Shown: in pieces, positions 1 through 7,735 of the stretch | How positions within the stretch are numbered: position 1 is the first letter of the stretch | Layout of the letters: each line of letters starts with the position of its first letter | Assembly: GCA_015486375.1 (NCBI GenBank) | Contig: WFRR01000092.1 | Coordinates: 1 to 44,491 of the forward strand | Length of the DNA stretch: 44,491 nt | Source: Thiotrichaceae bacterium | GTDB taxonomy: Bacteria > Pseudomonadota > Gammaproteobacteria > Thiotrichales > Thiotrichaceae | Direction: 5' to 3' | The notes under the pieces: generated by a model | Told to the model about the DNA's origin: nothing | Databases searched by the model: none | What the model saw: only the letters and a program-made list of their open reading frames with translations | Made by a program: the position numbers and the translations under genes

Positions 1-1
1 A

Positions 2-427
2 GCACTCCTCGATACCTTGGGTAAACGACTCCTCAATAGCACTGATCCACTCAAAAACCCAATGGCTTATATTTCCAGTTTGGTGAGTAAACTAGAAACG
101 GGAACATTAGATGTACAGTCTTTTCTTAGCAATACCGAACTAGCAGCAAGGGAAGAAGCGAGAATTACCCAACAAAAATCCGAAAAACATGAACAATTAC
201 AACAAAAAATAGATCAATTAACACAGGATTATTTAGCCGAATACGAGGTCTATAAGCCGACTCATGCCAAAATTGAGCAAGCGGCAAAAGAGACAGGTTT
301 AAACTATCGGGAAGCCGCTAAAAAGCTAGCACTCTTTGAAACTATCACCCCCATATTGAATAAATTGGATCGTTTACTAAATGAAGTCAAGCGTTTAGAA
401 GTAGAACAAGAGAAGCTAACCGTATAA
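2..427 (+). CDS. C-terminal fragment of a coiled-coil protein, possibly replication-protein-like
   Basis: The reading frame is open to the left edge of the window, so only the last 141 residues or so are visible and the real start lies outside. The visible part begins with a short segment containing the run DPLKNPMAYISSLVSKLETG, which resembles the end of helix-turn-helix replication or primosome-type proteins where a NP-x-x-Y-hydrophobic stretch precedes a glutamine/lysine-rich tail. About 75 residues of strongly charged, predicted alpha-helical coiled coil follow. No catalytic motif is seen. It ends 36 bases before the convergent bolA gene. A replication-associated role is only a resemblance. 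It could be any DNA-binding or structural coiled-coil protein. Confidence 0.6.
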   Translation, partial: ALLDTLGKRLLNSTDPLKNPMAYISSLVSKLETGTLDVQSFLSNTELAAREEARITQQKSEKHEQLQQKIDQLTQDYLAEYEVYKPTHAKIEQAAKETGLNYREAAKKLALFETITPILNKLDRLLNEVKRLEVEQEKLTV

Positions 428-448
428 TCCATATAATCCATATAATGG
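423..448. repeat. Short tandem repeat, TATAATCCA-like, about three copies
   Basis: Just after the first gene, two exact copies of the 9-mer TATAATCCA are followed by a third imperfect copy ending TATAATGG. It lies between convergent genes and has no obvious hairpin. It may be simple slippage. Confidence 0.5.
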
Positions 449-462
449 AAAACCAGCAATGC

Positions 463-771
463 TTAAGCACCGCCACCCATACACTGAGGAGATTCTGGAA
501 TTTTACCAAATTTCTTAAAGTACTCTTCTTCTGTCATGGTGTGTAATGCCAATGCATGGATATTACTAATTTCTTCTGCAAGGGTTTTATTAATCATACG
601 ATGACGAGCCACTAACATTTTGCCTTCAAAGTCATTACTGACAAGGGTCACTTTAAAGTGAGATTCGGCATCGGCAGGGACATTGTGCATATGGGTTTCA
701 TTGACGACTTCTAAGAAGTTAATATTGAATGATTGATTTAATTTTGCTTCAATCTGGGTTTGCATATTCAT
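463..771 (-). CDS. bolA: BolA family transcriptional/iron-sulfur regulator
   Basis: This 102-residue protein matches the BolA family in length and sequence. It has the central HNVPADAESHFKVTLVSNDF-type segment followed by a conserved ARHRMIN helix start and a short C-terminal tail, PQCMGGGA. BolA proteins bind monothiol glutaredoxins and iron-sulfur clusters and affect cell shape and stress genes in the cytoplasm. The conserved histidine of the RHR motif is present. The ATG at 771 is supported by a GAGGA ribosome binding site about 8 bases upstream. It is a single gene, convergent with the coiled-coil fragment and divergent from the MoxR operon. Assignment to BolA rather than IbaG is based on length and the full HNVPxxAESHF block. 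Confidence 0.93.
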   Translation of the reverse strand: MNMQTQIEAKLNQSFNINFLEVVNETHMHNVPADAESHFKVTLVSNDFEGKMLVARHRMINKTLAEEISNIHALALHTMTEEEYFKKFGKIPESPQCMGGGA

Positions 772-964
772 CGGGGTTTCCTCATAAAATAAGCAGCATA
801 GTCTATGTTAGACTCTGATCGAATATTAAAATTATGAACATAAATTGATAGTATCCACTATGCTTAGGCGAATTTATGTTTATGACTTAATTATTTAGTG
901 TAAAAATATAATTCAATAAGCATAATACTAAGAAAATATCTCAAGGAAAAATACAGATACAATC

Positions 965-1936
965 ATGCCACATAAACAAAAATTCGATCAGTTACAAGCA
1001 TTTATCGAACGTAAGATTGTTGGTCAAAAACGTTTAATCAATCGTTTACTGGTTGCCTTACTCGCCGATGGACATTTATTGGTTGAGGGTGCGCCAGGTT
1101 TAGCGAAGACGCGTGCCATTCAGGCATTAAGTGAGGGAGTACACAGTGACTTTCACCGTATTCAATTTACGCCCGACCTTTTACCTGCTGACATTACGGG
1201 TACAGAAATTTTTCATCAACAAAAAGCCAGTTTTAAGTTTCAAAAAGGGCCTTTATTTCATAATTTAATTTTAGCGGATGAAATTAATCGTGCGCCTGCG
1301 AAAGTGCAATCGGCCTTGCTCGAAGCGATGGCAGAACGGCAAGTCACCGTTGCAGGGACGACTTATCAATTACCTGATTTGTTTTTGGTTATGGCGACTC
1401 AGAACCCAATTGAGCAAGAGGGGACATATCATCTTCCTGAAGCACAAATGGATCGCTTTTTAATGCACGTCACGGTGGATTATCCCAGCTTAGCGGAAGA
1501 ACGCGCCATTTTACATTTATCCCGTCGAGAGATGTTAGCAGAAGTACAACAGCGAAAAGAGCAAGAAGCGGCTGTTATTACCATTGAAGATATTCGTGCT
1601 GCGCGGGAACAAGTGTTAAATATTCATATGGCTGAAAACGTAGAGCATTATTTACTGCATTTGGTCATGGCAACCCGAGAACCTGAAAAATATGCCTCGG
1701 CATTACAGGGAAAGATTGCCTATGGTGCGAGCCCTCGGGCAAGTTTAGCTTTGGATCGTTGTTCTAGAGCGTATGCATGGTTAGCAGGACGTGATTTTGT
1801 TAGCCCAGAAGATATACAAGCAGTCGCCCATGATGTATTACGCCATCGCGTCTTACTTAATTTTGAAGCCGAAGCCGATGGTCATAATAGTGACTCTGTG
1901 ATTGATGAACTACTTTCTTTGGTCGCCGTTCCTTAA
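965..1936 (+). CDS. MoxR-family AAA+ ATPase
   Basis: This 323-residue AAA+ ATPase has Walker A GAPGLAKT at residues 42-49, Walker B LILADE near 101-106 and a sensor-1-type ATQNP motif. The order and spacing are those of the MoxR subfamily. MoxR ATPases work with von Willebrand factor A proteins as chaperone-like remodelling systems, often at the envelope or on metal-containing complexes. It is the first gene of a compact operon that continues with DUF58, DUF4381 and two VWA membrane proteins, the classical MoxR-Bat arrangement. The start ATG at 965 lacks a strong ribosome binding site; an AAGGA lies about 20 bases away. It is distinct from the CbbQ-type ATPase encoded at 10073-10879. Confidence 0.95.
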   Translation: MPHKQKFDQLQAFIERKIVGQKRLINRLLVALLADGHLLVEGAPGLAKTRAIQALSEGVHSDFHRIQFTPDLLPADITGTEIFHQQKASFKFQKGPLFHNLILADEINRAPAKVQSALLEAMAERQVTVAGTTYQLPDLFLVMATQNPIEQEGTYHLPEAQMDRFLMHVTVDYPSLAEERAILHLSRREMLAEVQQRKEQEAAVITIEDIRAAREQVLNIHMAENVEHYLLHLVMATREPEKYASALQGKIAYGASPRASLALDRCSRAYAWLAGRDFVSPEDIQAVAHDVLRHRVLLNFEAEADGHNSDSVIDELLSLVAVP

Positions 1937-1954
1937 ACAAACGACAACATTGAT

Positions 1955-2878
1955 ATGAATGAAGATGGAGAAGGCGTAGTATTCAGCCGCTTACATTCAT
2001 TACTGGCTTTGCAAGCAAAAGCGAAAGTACTGAGTTTAAGTAAACATAAAATACGCGCTAAAAATACAGGTCAGCACCTTTCAGTATTTAAGGGTCGAGG
2101 CATGGACTTTGCTGAATCACGTCCTTATCAAGCAGGTGATGATGTTCGTACATTAGATTGGCGAGTCACGGCAAGAACAGGTAAACCCCACACGAAATTA
2201 TTTCAGGAAGAACGCGAACGTCCTGTCTTAATTTGGGTGGATATGCGTAATGCGATGTTTTTTGCCACGAAAGGCGCATTTAAATCAGTGGTTGCAGCAC
2301 AGTTGGCGGCTTTGTTGATTTGGAAAAGTAAACAAGATGGTGATCGCGTCGGGGGAATATTAGTCAGTGCGAATCAGCATACCGAGATTCAACCTGCACG
2401 CAGTAAAGCAGGCATGGTACGTTTTTTAAAACAGATTGCCCTCGCCACACAAAATTATCAGCAATTACCCGATCCAGAAAAACCGATTATCTTAAGTGAT
2501 GAATGGCGACGATTACGCCGTGTCGTTGCAACAGGTAGTCGCGTGTTTATTCTAAGTGATTTTCGAGGTGTGGATAAAGCGGCATTACAACAACTCGTTG
2601 CGATTCAAAAACAAGCCGAAGTCACTTTAATTCCGATTAGCGATCCATTTGAACACCGTTTGCCTGAAGTCGATAAAATCCGTTTAAGCGCAAAACGACG
2701 TTTTTTCACGATTAATTTAAACAATCGTCGCTGGAAAAAAACCTATCAACAACGCACTCAGAATCGATTTGAACACTTAAAACAATTTACGCGTAAATAC
2801 CGTATGGGTTGGGTCAGTATTTCCAGTGCAGATAGTCAAAATAATCGCTTACGTAAATTGATTGGAGCATTGCGTTGA
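1955..2878 (+). CDS. DUF58 domain protein of the MoxR operon
   Basis: This 307-residue protein has the signature of DUF58 proteins: RGMDFAESRPYQAGDDVRTL at about residues 48-67, then DWRVTARTG and a VWA-like fold beginning with the strand VLIWVDM. The family is cytoplasmic and almost always encoded beside MoxR ATPases and VWA proteins, probably as an adaptor. No transmembrane segment is evident here, unlike longer DUF58 proteins. It starts 18 bases after the moxR stop, and its stop overlaps the start of the next gene, so translational coupling is likely. The molecular function is not established for the family. Confidence 0.93.
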   Translation: MNEDGEGVVFSRLHSLLALQAKAKVLSLSKHKIRAKNTGQHLSVFKGRGMDFAESRPYQAGDDVRTLDWRVTARTGKPHTKLFQEERERPVLIWVDMRNAMFFATKGAFKSVVAAQLAALLIWKSKQDGDRVGGILVSANQHTEIQPARSKAGMVRFLKQIALATQNYQQLPDPEKPIILSDEWRRLRRVVATGSRVFILSDFRGVDKAALQQLVAIQKQAEVTLIPISDPFEHRLPEVDKIRLSAKRRFFTINLNNRRWKKTYQQRTQNRFEHLKQFTRKYRMGWVSISSADSQNNRLRKLIGALR

Positions 2879-3402
2879 ATCCATTAACAACCCCATTAGC
2901 GAATGCAGCCAATCATGCGGCTAATAGTGAAATTGCAATTAAAGATATTCATTTACCCGAGGCTATTTCATGGTGGCCGTTAGCAATGGGTTGGTGGTTG
3001 TTACTGATATTAATCATTCTCGTAACAGTGGGAATCGTTTTTTGGTTGAAAAATAGAGAGCAAAGGCTTCAACAAAAATCACAGCTCTCATTGCGTAAAC
3101 AAGTGATGTTAGAATTAGTCACTATTCAAAAAATCGAAGATGAACACCTTTTTATTGAGCGTTTATCCGCTTTATTAAAACGAGTTGCAATCACTCAATA
3201 TGGTCAGAAAGTTGCTGGTTTATCAGGGCAGCAATGGCTAGAATTTATGGATAAACACTGGGAATTGACCAGCTTCAGCCAAGGTGCAGGACGGGTATTA
3301 ATTGATTTACCCTATCAAAAAGACCCACAACCTGATCGCCACTTACTCTTACGTATCTGTAAAAATTGGTTAGAAAATCAAATGTCAAAGGAAGCTCATT
3401 AA
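2875..3402 (+). CDS. DUF4381 membrane protein of the MoxR operon
   Basis: This 175-residue protein has one strong transmembrane helix at about residues 33-58, starting WWPLAMGWW. A charged helical cytoplasmic domain follows, with the motif LSGQQWLEFMDK typical of DUF4381. The probable start is a TTG at 2875 whose bases overlap the stop of the DUF58 gene (TTGA), with GGAG about 8 bases upstream. Its own stop overlaps the next start (TAATG). Its partner is expected to be the two VWA proteins in the inner membrane. The role is unknown beyond membership of the MoxR-Bat gene set. Confidence 0.88.
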   Translation: MNPLTTPLANAANHAANSEIAIKDIHLPEAISWWPLAMGWWLLLILIILVTVGIVFWLKNREQRLQQKSQLSLRKQVMLELVTIQKIEDEHLFIERLSALLKRVAITQYGQKVAGLSGQQWLEFMDKHWELTSFSQGAGRVLIDLPYQKDPQPDRHLLLRICKNWLENQMSKEAH

Positions 3403-4391
3403 TGTTTGAATTCCAATGGTTATGGATGTTTATCCTATTACCTTTACCGCTCTTAGTACGTCACTTTTTAAAACCTGCACCTGTTCAAGCCAGTATTGCT
3501 TTGAAAGTGCCTTTTATTGAAGATTTTCAGCAAGATAAAATGCCTCTAAGCCTTGCTCAGTCACAACGATTTTTACTACTTTTAGCGTATTTAGCATGGT
3601 TCGCATTAATTACCGCTGCTGCGCGTCCAATATGGATTAGTGATGCAGTTGAACTGCCTGTTTCTGGTCGTGATTTAATGTTGGCGGTGGATTTATCAGG
3701 CAGTATGCAAGAGCAGGATTTTCAATTAAATGGACGTTTTGTAGATCGTTTGGTTGCCACTAAAGCCGTGGCGGGTGAATTTATTAAACGTCGTGAAGGT
3801 GATCGTATTGGTTTAATTCTATTTGGTGATCGTGCTTATTTACAAACACCGCTGACCTTTGATCGAAAAACCGTGTATAGCTTGCTTAATGAAGCGGCTT
3901 TAGGTTTAGCAGGTGAAAAAACCGCCATTGGTGATGCCATTGGTTTAGCGGTCAAACGTTTGCGTAAACAAAAAGACCAACAACATATTCTGATTATTAT
4001 GACCGATGGGGCAAATACAGCGGGTGTTGTTAGTCCGCATGAAGCAGCGAGTTTAGCCGCACAAGAAGGTTTGAAAATTTATACCGTGGGGATTGGTTCG
4101 GAACAATCAGGACAAACTTCTTTTATGGGTTTTGTTGTACCCAATACGAATACCGATTTAGATGAAAAAAGCCTTAAAGATATTGCAGAAGTTACAGGAG
4201 GCAAGTATTTTCGCGCCCGTGATACGCAAGAATTTCAGCAGATTTATCATGAGTTAGATCAATTAGAACCTGTTGAAAAATCAGTAGAAAGTTGGCGACC
4301 ACAGAGTGAACTATTTCGTTGGCCATTAGCCATGAGTTTATTACTGATTTTATCGGTCTTAATAATAAAAAGAGTCCTTAAAGACGAGTAA
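3402..4391 (+). CDS. BatA-type von Willebrand factor A membrane protein
   Basis: This is a VWA domain protein of 329 residues. The ATG at 3402 is chosen because it overlaps the previous stop (TAATG) and has AAAGGAAG upstream; a longer TTG reading from 3366 lacks that support. Two hydrophobic helices lie at the N-terminus. The metal-ion-dependent adhesion site follows, DLSGS at about residues 97-101, with later TDGAN, and a C-terminal transmembrane helix precedes a KRVLKDE tail. The arrangement TM-TM-VWA-TM is that of BatA/aerotolerance-type proteins. With the MoxR ATPase it probably remodels envelope or periplasmic targets. All MIDAS residues appear intact, so metal binding is likely retained. 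Confidence 0.92.
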   Translation: MFEFQWLWMFILLPLPLLVRHFLKPAPVQASIALKVPFIEDFQQDKMPLSLAQSQRFLLLLAYLAWFALITAAARPIWISDAVELPVSGRDLMLAVDLSGSMQEQDFQLNGRFVDRLVATKAVAGEFIKRREGDRIGLILFGDRAYLQTPLTFDRKTVYSLLNEAALGLAGEKTAIGDAIGLAVKRLRKQKDQQHILIIMTDGANTAGVVSPHEAASLAAQEGLKIYTVGIGSEQSGQTSFMGFVVPNTNTDLDEKSLKDIAEVTGGKYFRARDTQEFQQIYHELDQLEPVEKSVESWRPQSELFRWPLAMSLLLILSVLIIKRVLKDE

Positions 4392-4406
4392 ATATAAGGG
4401 AATACA

Positions 4407-6314
4407 ATGACACAATTTATACAGGATTTTCATTTTATTTACCCGATGTGGTTAGTATTAATTCTGCCTCTGATCGCTGTTTTAATGGCTTTATTTTTAT
4501 TCCAAAGTAAAAAGAATACGGCACTACAACAATTGGTTGAACCTCAACTTGCCCCCTTTGTATTAACAGGGCAACAACAAAAAACTTCCTATCGTTTATT
4601 AGCTCTGATTGGTACATTGGCTTTAATTGCGATTATTGCAATGGCAGGGCCTAGCTGGGAAAAACGTAAACAAGCCAGTTTTAAACAGCAACAGGCATTA
4701 GTGATTGCTTTAGATTTATCGACCTCGATGTATGCTAAGGATGTACAACCCAGCCGTTTGGTGCGCGCCCGTTTTGAGTTAATTGATTTACTCAAACAAC
4801 GTAAAGAAGGACAGACTGCATTGATTGTTTATGCAGGGGATGCTTTTGTAGTTTCGCCTTTAACCGATGATGCAGAAACCATTGAAGCCCAAGCAAAATT
4901 GCTCAATCCCGCCATTATGCCTGTGCAAGGCAATCGTACCGCCGTCGTTATTCAAAAAGCTCAGCAATTATTAGCGCAAACACAGTTAAAGCAGGGACAT
5001 ATTCTCTTAATTACTGATGAAATTGTGGATCAAAAAGAAACCTTAAAAGCGATTAATACGGCTCGATCTGCGAATATACAAACCTCTATTTTGGGCGTAG
5101 GCACATTAGAAGGTTCACCGATTCCCTTATCGCAAGGGGGCTTTGTTAAAAACAATGCAGGTAATATCGTACTGGCTAAACTCAATGCGAATGTGATGCA
5201 AAGCGTTGCTAATGCAGGCGCGGGTATTTTTGTACAGTCTGTGATTGGTGATCAAGATTTAAATCGTCTTAGCCAACAATTTTCTAATAATAATGCTCAA
5301 TCTTTAGTTAAAGATGAACAAACGGAAATTTCAATCTGGATTAATGAGGGTATTTGGTTAATATTTTTATTGATTCCAATCGTTTTACTCCTATTTAGAA
5401 AAGGTTATTTAGCCAGTATTAGTTTGGTCTTTTTTATGTTGCCACAGAGTGAGCCAAGTCTGGCGTTATCATGGGATGATTTATGGTCAACCCCTAATCA
5501 GCAAGGACAACAGGCTTTTAGTGCAGGAAACAGCAAACAGGCGGCAAACTTATTTGAAAATCCAAATTGGAAAGCCAGTGCCGCATATCAAGCAGGGGAT
5601 TATCAAGCCGCATTACAGGGTTTTATTAAAGATCAAAGTGCAGAAGGTTTTTATAATACAGCTAATAGCTTGGTCAAATTAAATAAAATTCCAGAAGCAA
5701 TGGCTGCCTATACGCAGGCACTTAAATTGGATAAAAACCATTCGGATGCAAAATACAATTTAGAGCTACTTAAGCAACAGCAAAAACAAAAACAGCAGCA
5801 ACAAAAGCAACAACAGAAATCATCTTCTGATCAACAAGACTCGCAACAGCAAAAAAATCAAGATAATAAGGCTGAACAACAAGATCAGTCAGGCAGTCAG
5901 ACCAAGCAAGATGATAAAAATGAAAAAGATGCACAAGCTTCTGAACAACAAGATCAGTCAGGCAGTCAGGCTGAGCAGGACGATCAAGCTAAAAAGGATG
6001 CACAGGCTTCTGAAGATGCAAAGCAGGACAATGCGGATCAACAAGATGCACAGCAAAAATTGGCTCAAGAAGCTGAAAAGCAAGCCTTAGAAGATTGGAA
6101 GAAACAGCAAAAAGACTCAGAAGACGATAAAGATAAAGCCTCTGCTAGTTCGGAATCGACAGAGGCGCAAGATCAACAACAACGCGAACAACAACAAGCA
6201 ACAGAACAATGGTTACGTCGCATTCCTGATGATCCCACTGTTTTATGGCAACGAAAATTTCAATATCAGTATAAACAAGGCGATCAATACAAAAACACGG
6301 GACAAACGTGGTAG
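4407..6314 (+). CDS. BatB/BatC-type VWA and TPR fusion protein with Gln-rich tail
   Basis: This 635-residue protein has two N-terminal transmembrane helices, a VWA domain with MIDAS DLSTS at about 103-107, a third transmembrane helix near 310-330, and TPR-like repeats at about 370-455. A long tail rich in Gln, Asp, Lys and Ser follows. It ends with a conserved block containing WLRRIPDDP and WQRKFQYQY, typical of BatC-type proteins. It therefore combines the functions split between BatB and BatC elsewhere. The low-complexity tail contains a 69-bp in-frame tandem duplication (5874-6011). The gene lies 15 bases after the BatA-type gene and overlaps the next start. The TPR region probably recruits partner proteins in the periplasm. 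Confidence 0.93.
   Translation: MTQFIQDFHFIYPMWLVLILPLIAVLMALFLFQSKKNTALQQLVEPQLAPFVLTGQQQKTSYRLLALIGTLALIAIIAMAGPSWEKRKQASFKQQQALVIALDLSTSMYAKDVQPSRLVRARFELIDLLKQRKEGQTALIVYAGDAFVVSPLTDDAETIEAQAKLLNPAIMPVQGNRTAVVIQKAQQLLAQTQLKQGHILLITDEIVDQKETLKAINTARSANIQTSILGVGTLEGSPIPLSQGGFVKNNAGNIVLAKLNANVMQSVANAGAGIFVQSVIGDQDLNRLSQQFSNNNAQSLVKDEQTEISIWINEGIWLIFLLIPIVLLLFRKGYLASISLVFFMLPQSEPSLALSWDDLWSTPNQQGQQAFSAGNSKQAANLFENPNWKASAAYQAGDYQAALQGFIKDQSAEGFYNTANSLVKLNKIPEAMAAYTQALKLDKNHSDAKYNLELLKQQQKQKQQQQKQQQKSSSDQQDSQQQKNQDNKAEQQDQSGSQTKQDDKNEKDAQASEQQDQSGSQAEQDDQAKKDAQASEDAKQDNADQQDAQQKLAQEAEKQALEDWKKQQKDSEDDKDKASASSESTEAQDQQQREQQQATEQWLRRIPDDPTVLWQRKFQYQYKQGDQYKNTGQTW
5874..6011 (+). repeat. Two tandem 69-bp coding repeats in the Gln-rich tail
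   Basis: Units 5874-5942 and 5943-6011 both encode a 23-residue block that begins EQQDQSGSQ and ends KDAQASE, with a few substitutions between copies. The duplication keeps the frame and lies in the disordered linker before the conserved C-terminal block, so copy number could vary between strains. Confidence 0.85.
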
Positions 6315-7324
6315 TAAGGCTCTTAAAGTATTTGAGTTTGCTGGGTTCTGTATTATCCATTTCAGCTTGTAGTACGCTGGGTTATTATGCCCAGAGTGCT
6401 AAAGGGCATTTTGAGTTAATGCAACAACAGAAACCCATTGTGCAATTACTCAAAGATCCTAAGCTTTCAGAAACTCGTAAGCAGAATTTACGTTTATTAC
6501 AAGAAATTCGCCAATTTGCCTCGCAACGCTTGAAATTACCCAATAACGCCAGTTATACCCAATTTGCTGAGCTGAATCGAAAAGCGGTAACATGGAATTT
6601 AGTGGTAACAGGAAAATATTCTATGCAGCCTGCCCAATGGTGTTTTCCGTTGATTGGCTGTATTAGTTACAAAGGCTACTTTTCCAAACAACAGGCAGAG
6701 CGCGAAGCCGCTAAACTATCCCCAAAAATCTATGATGTTTACCTCGCGCCTGCAACGGCTTATTCTACTTTAGGTTGGTTTCATGATCCTGTGGTTAGCC
6801 CAATGTTGGATCAAGGTATTATTCTCGCGGCTGAAACTATTTTTCATGAATTAGCTCATCAACGCGTTTATCATAAGAGTGATTCTAATTTTAATGAAGC
6901 CTTTGCCACAGCAATTGGACAAGTCGGTACACGCTTATGGTTAGCAGAAAAACATCCAAAGAGTCTCCCTGCTTATCTGATTCATCTGCGTAAACAACAA
7001 CAGTTTATTCAATTAATACTTGCAACTCATGATAGTTTGAAACAATTTTATCAACGTAAAAATACTCCCGCAGCTTATGCAGAAGGTAAGCAACAGCGAA
7101 TTGATATTTTTAAGAAAAATTATCAACAGCTTAAACACCGTTGGGGCGGAGATAGCCGTTATGACACTTGGTTTAATCAACCCATTAATAATGCGCGTTT
7201 GATTTTAGCGGGAGTTTATTATCAAAAAGTGCCTAAATTTACGCAACAGTTACAGCAATACAATAACGACTTTGAACAGTTTTATCGTCATGTGGAACAC
7301 TCTGAAACTTGCGATTACTGCTGA
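6308..7324 (+). CDS. Lipoprotein zinc aminopeptidase-like protein (COG4324/PF10023 type)
   Basis: This 338-residue protein has a lipoprotein signal: a hydrophobic N-terminus ending LSISAC with the lipidated cysteine at about residue 21. A metallopeptidase motif HELAH at 180-184 is followed by NFNEAFA with the presumed third ligand Glu near 197. This pattern matches the predicted aminopeptidases of the DUF2265 family. The GTG start at 6308 overlaps the end of the VWA-TPR gene, so it is part of the MoxR operon. Its 3' end overlaps the convergent gene at 7315-7728 by 10 bases. The substrate is unknown. An outer-membrane periplasmic location is inferred from the lipobox. Confidence 0.85.
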   Translation: MVVRLLKYLSLLGSVLSISACSTLGYYAQSAKGHFELMQQQKPIVQLLKDPKLSETRKQNLRLLQEIRQFASQRLKLPNNASYTQFAELNRKAVTWNLVVTGKYSMQPAQWCFPLIGCISYKGYFSKQQAEREAAKLSPKIYDVYLAPATAYSTLGWFHDPVVSPMLDQGIILAAETIFHELAHQRVYHKSDSNFNEAFATAIGQVGTRLWLAEKHPKSLPAYLIHLRKQQQFIQLILATHDSLKQFYQRKNTPAAYAEGKQQRIDIFKKNYQQLKHRWGGDSRYDTWFNQPINNARLILAGVYYQKVPKFTQQLQQYNNDFEQFYRHVEHSETCDYC

Positions 7325-7728
7325 TGATTCTGACCTGCAACAAAGGCTTGTAATAAAGCATTTTGTATTGCAATATGTTTATCTAAATCACTAATTTTTA
7401 AGGTTTTATTAGCAATATCTGCCAATATATCCGTCACACCTGTTTGTTTTATACAAGCCTTAAAGCCTTCAAAATCAAACTCTTCGTTATTTAGAAACTG
7501 ACAAGCTGCTCCTGTTGCTTGACTATATCGAATGTGTGAAGACTCCAACACTTCGTATTGATAAGAATAGGTATCAATACTATTTTCAATAGCGACAAGG
7601 CGAAATAGAACACTGGCATCTACATCTTTTTTAGCAAAGTCATTTAAATCAACTTTAAGTGAAGGTGTATAGTCTTCACCTCGAAATGAAAAGGGTATAG
7701 TGACGATAATTGTATTCATAATTGACAT
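7315..7728 (-). CDS. Unknown 137-residue protein encoded directly after cbbO
   Basis: I do not recognise this protein family. The sequence is soluble, with no signal peptide or membrane helix. It begins with a beta-rich segment (MNTIIVTIPFSFRGEDYTP) and ends with a helical, leucine-rich region. Two starts are possible, ATG at 7728 or 7719, and neither has a strong ribosome binding site. The gene begins only 7 bases after the cbbO stop, so it is very probably co-transcribed and may be translationally coupled. The context suggests an accessory role with the CbbQ/CbbO RuBisCO activase, but nothing in the sequence proves that. The 10-base overlap with the convergent peptidase gene is unusual but small. 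Confidence 0.8.
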   Translation of the reverse strand: MSIMNTIIVTIPFSFRGEDYTPSLKVDLNDFAKKDVDASVLFRLVAIENSIDTYSYQYEVLESSHIRYSQATGAACQFLNNEEFDFEGFKACIKQTGVTDILADIANKTLKISDLDKHIAIQNALLQAFVAGQNHQQ

Positions 7729-7735
7729 TATTGAT

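Noticed and set aside
965-1936. A second CbbQ
   Set aside because: The sequence and the DUF58/DUF4381/Bat neighbours place it in the MoxR-Bat group, not with CbbQ/NorQ.
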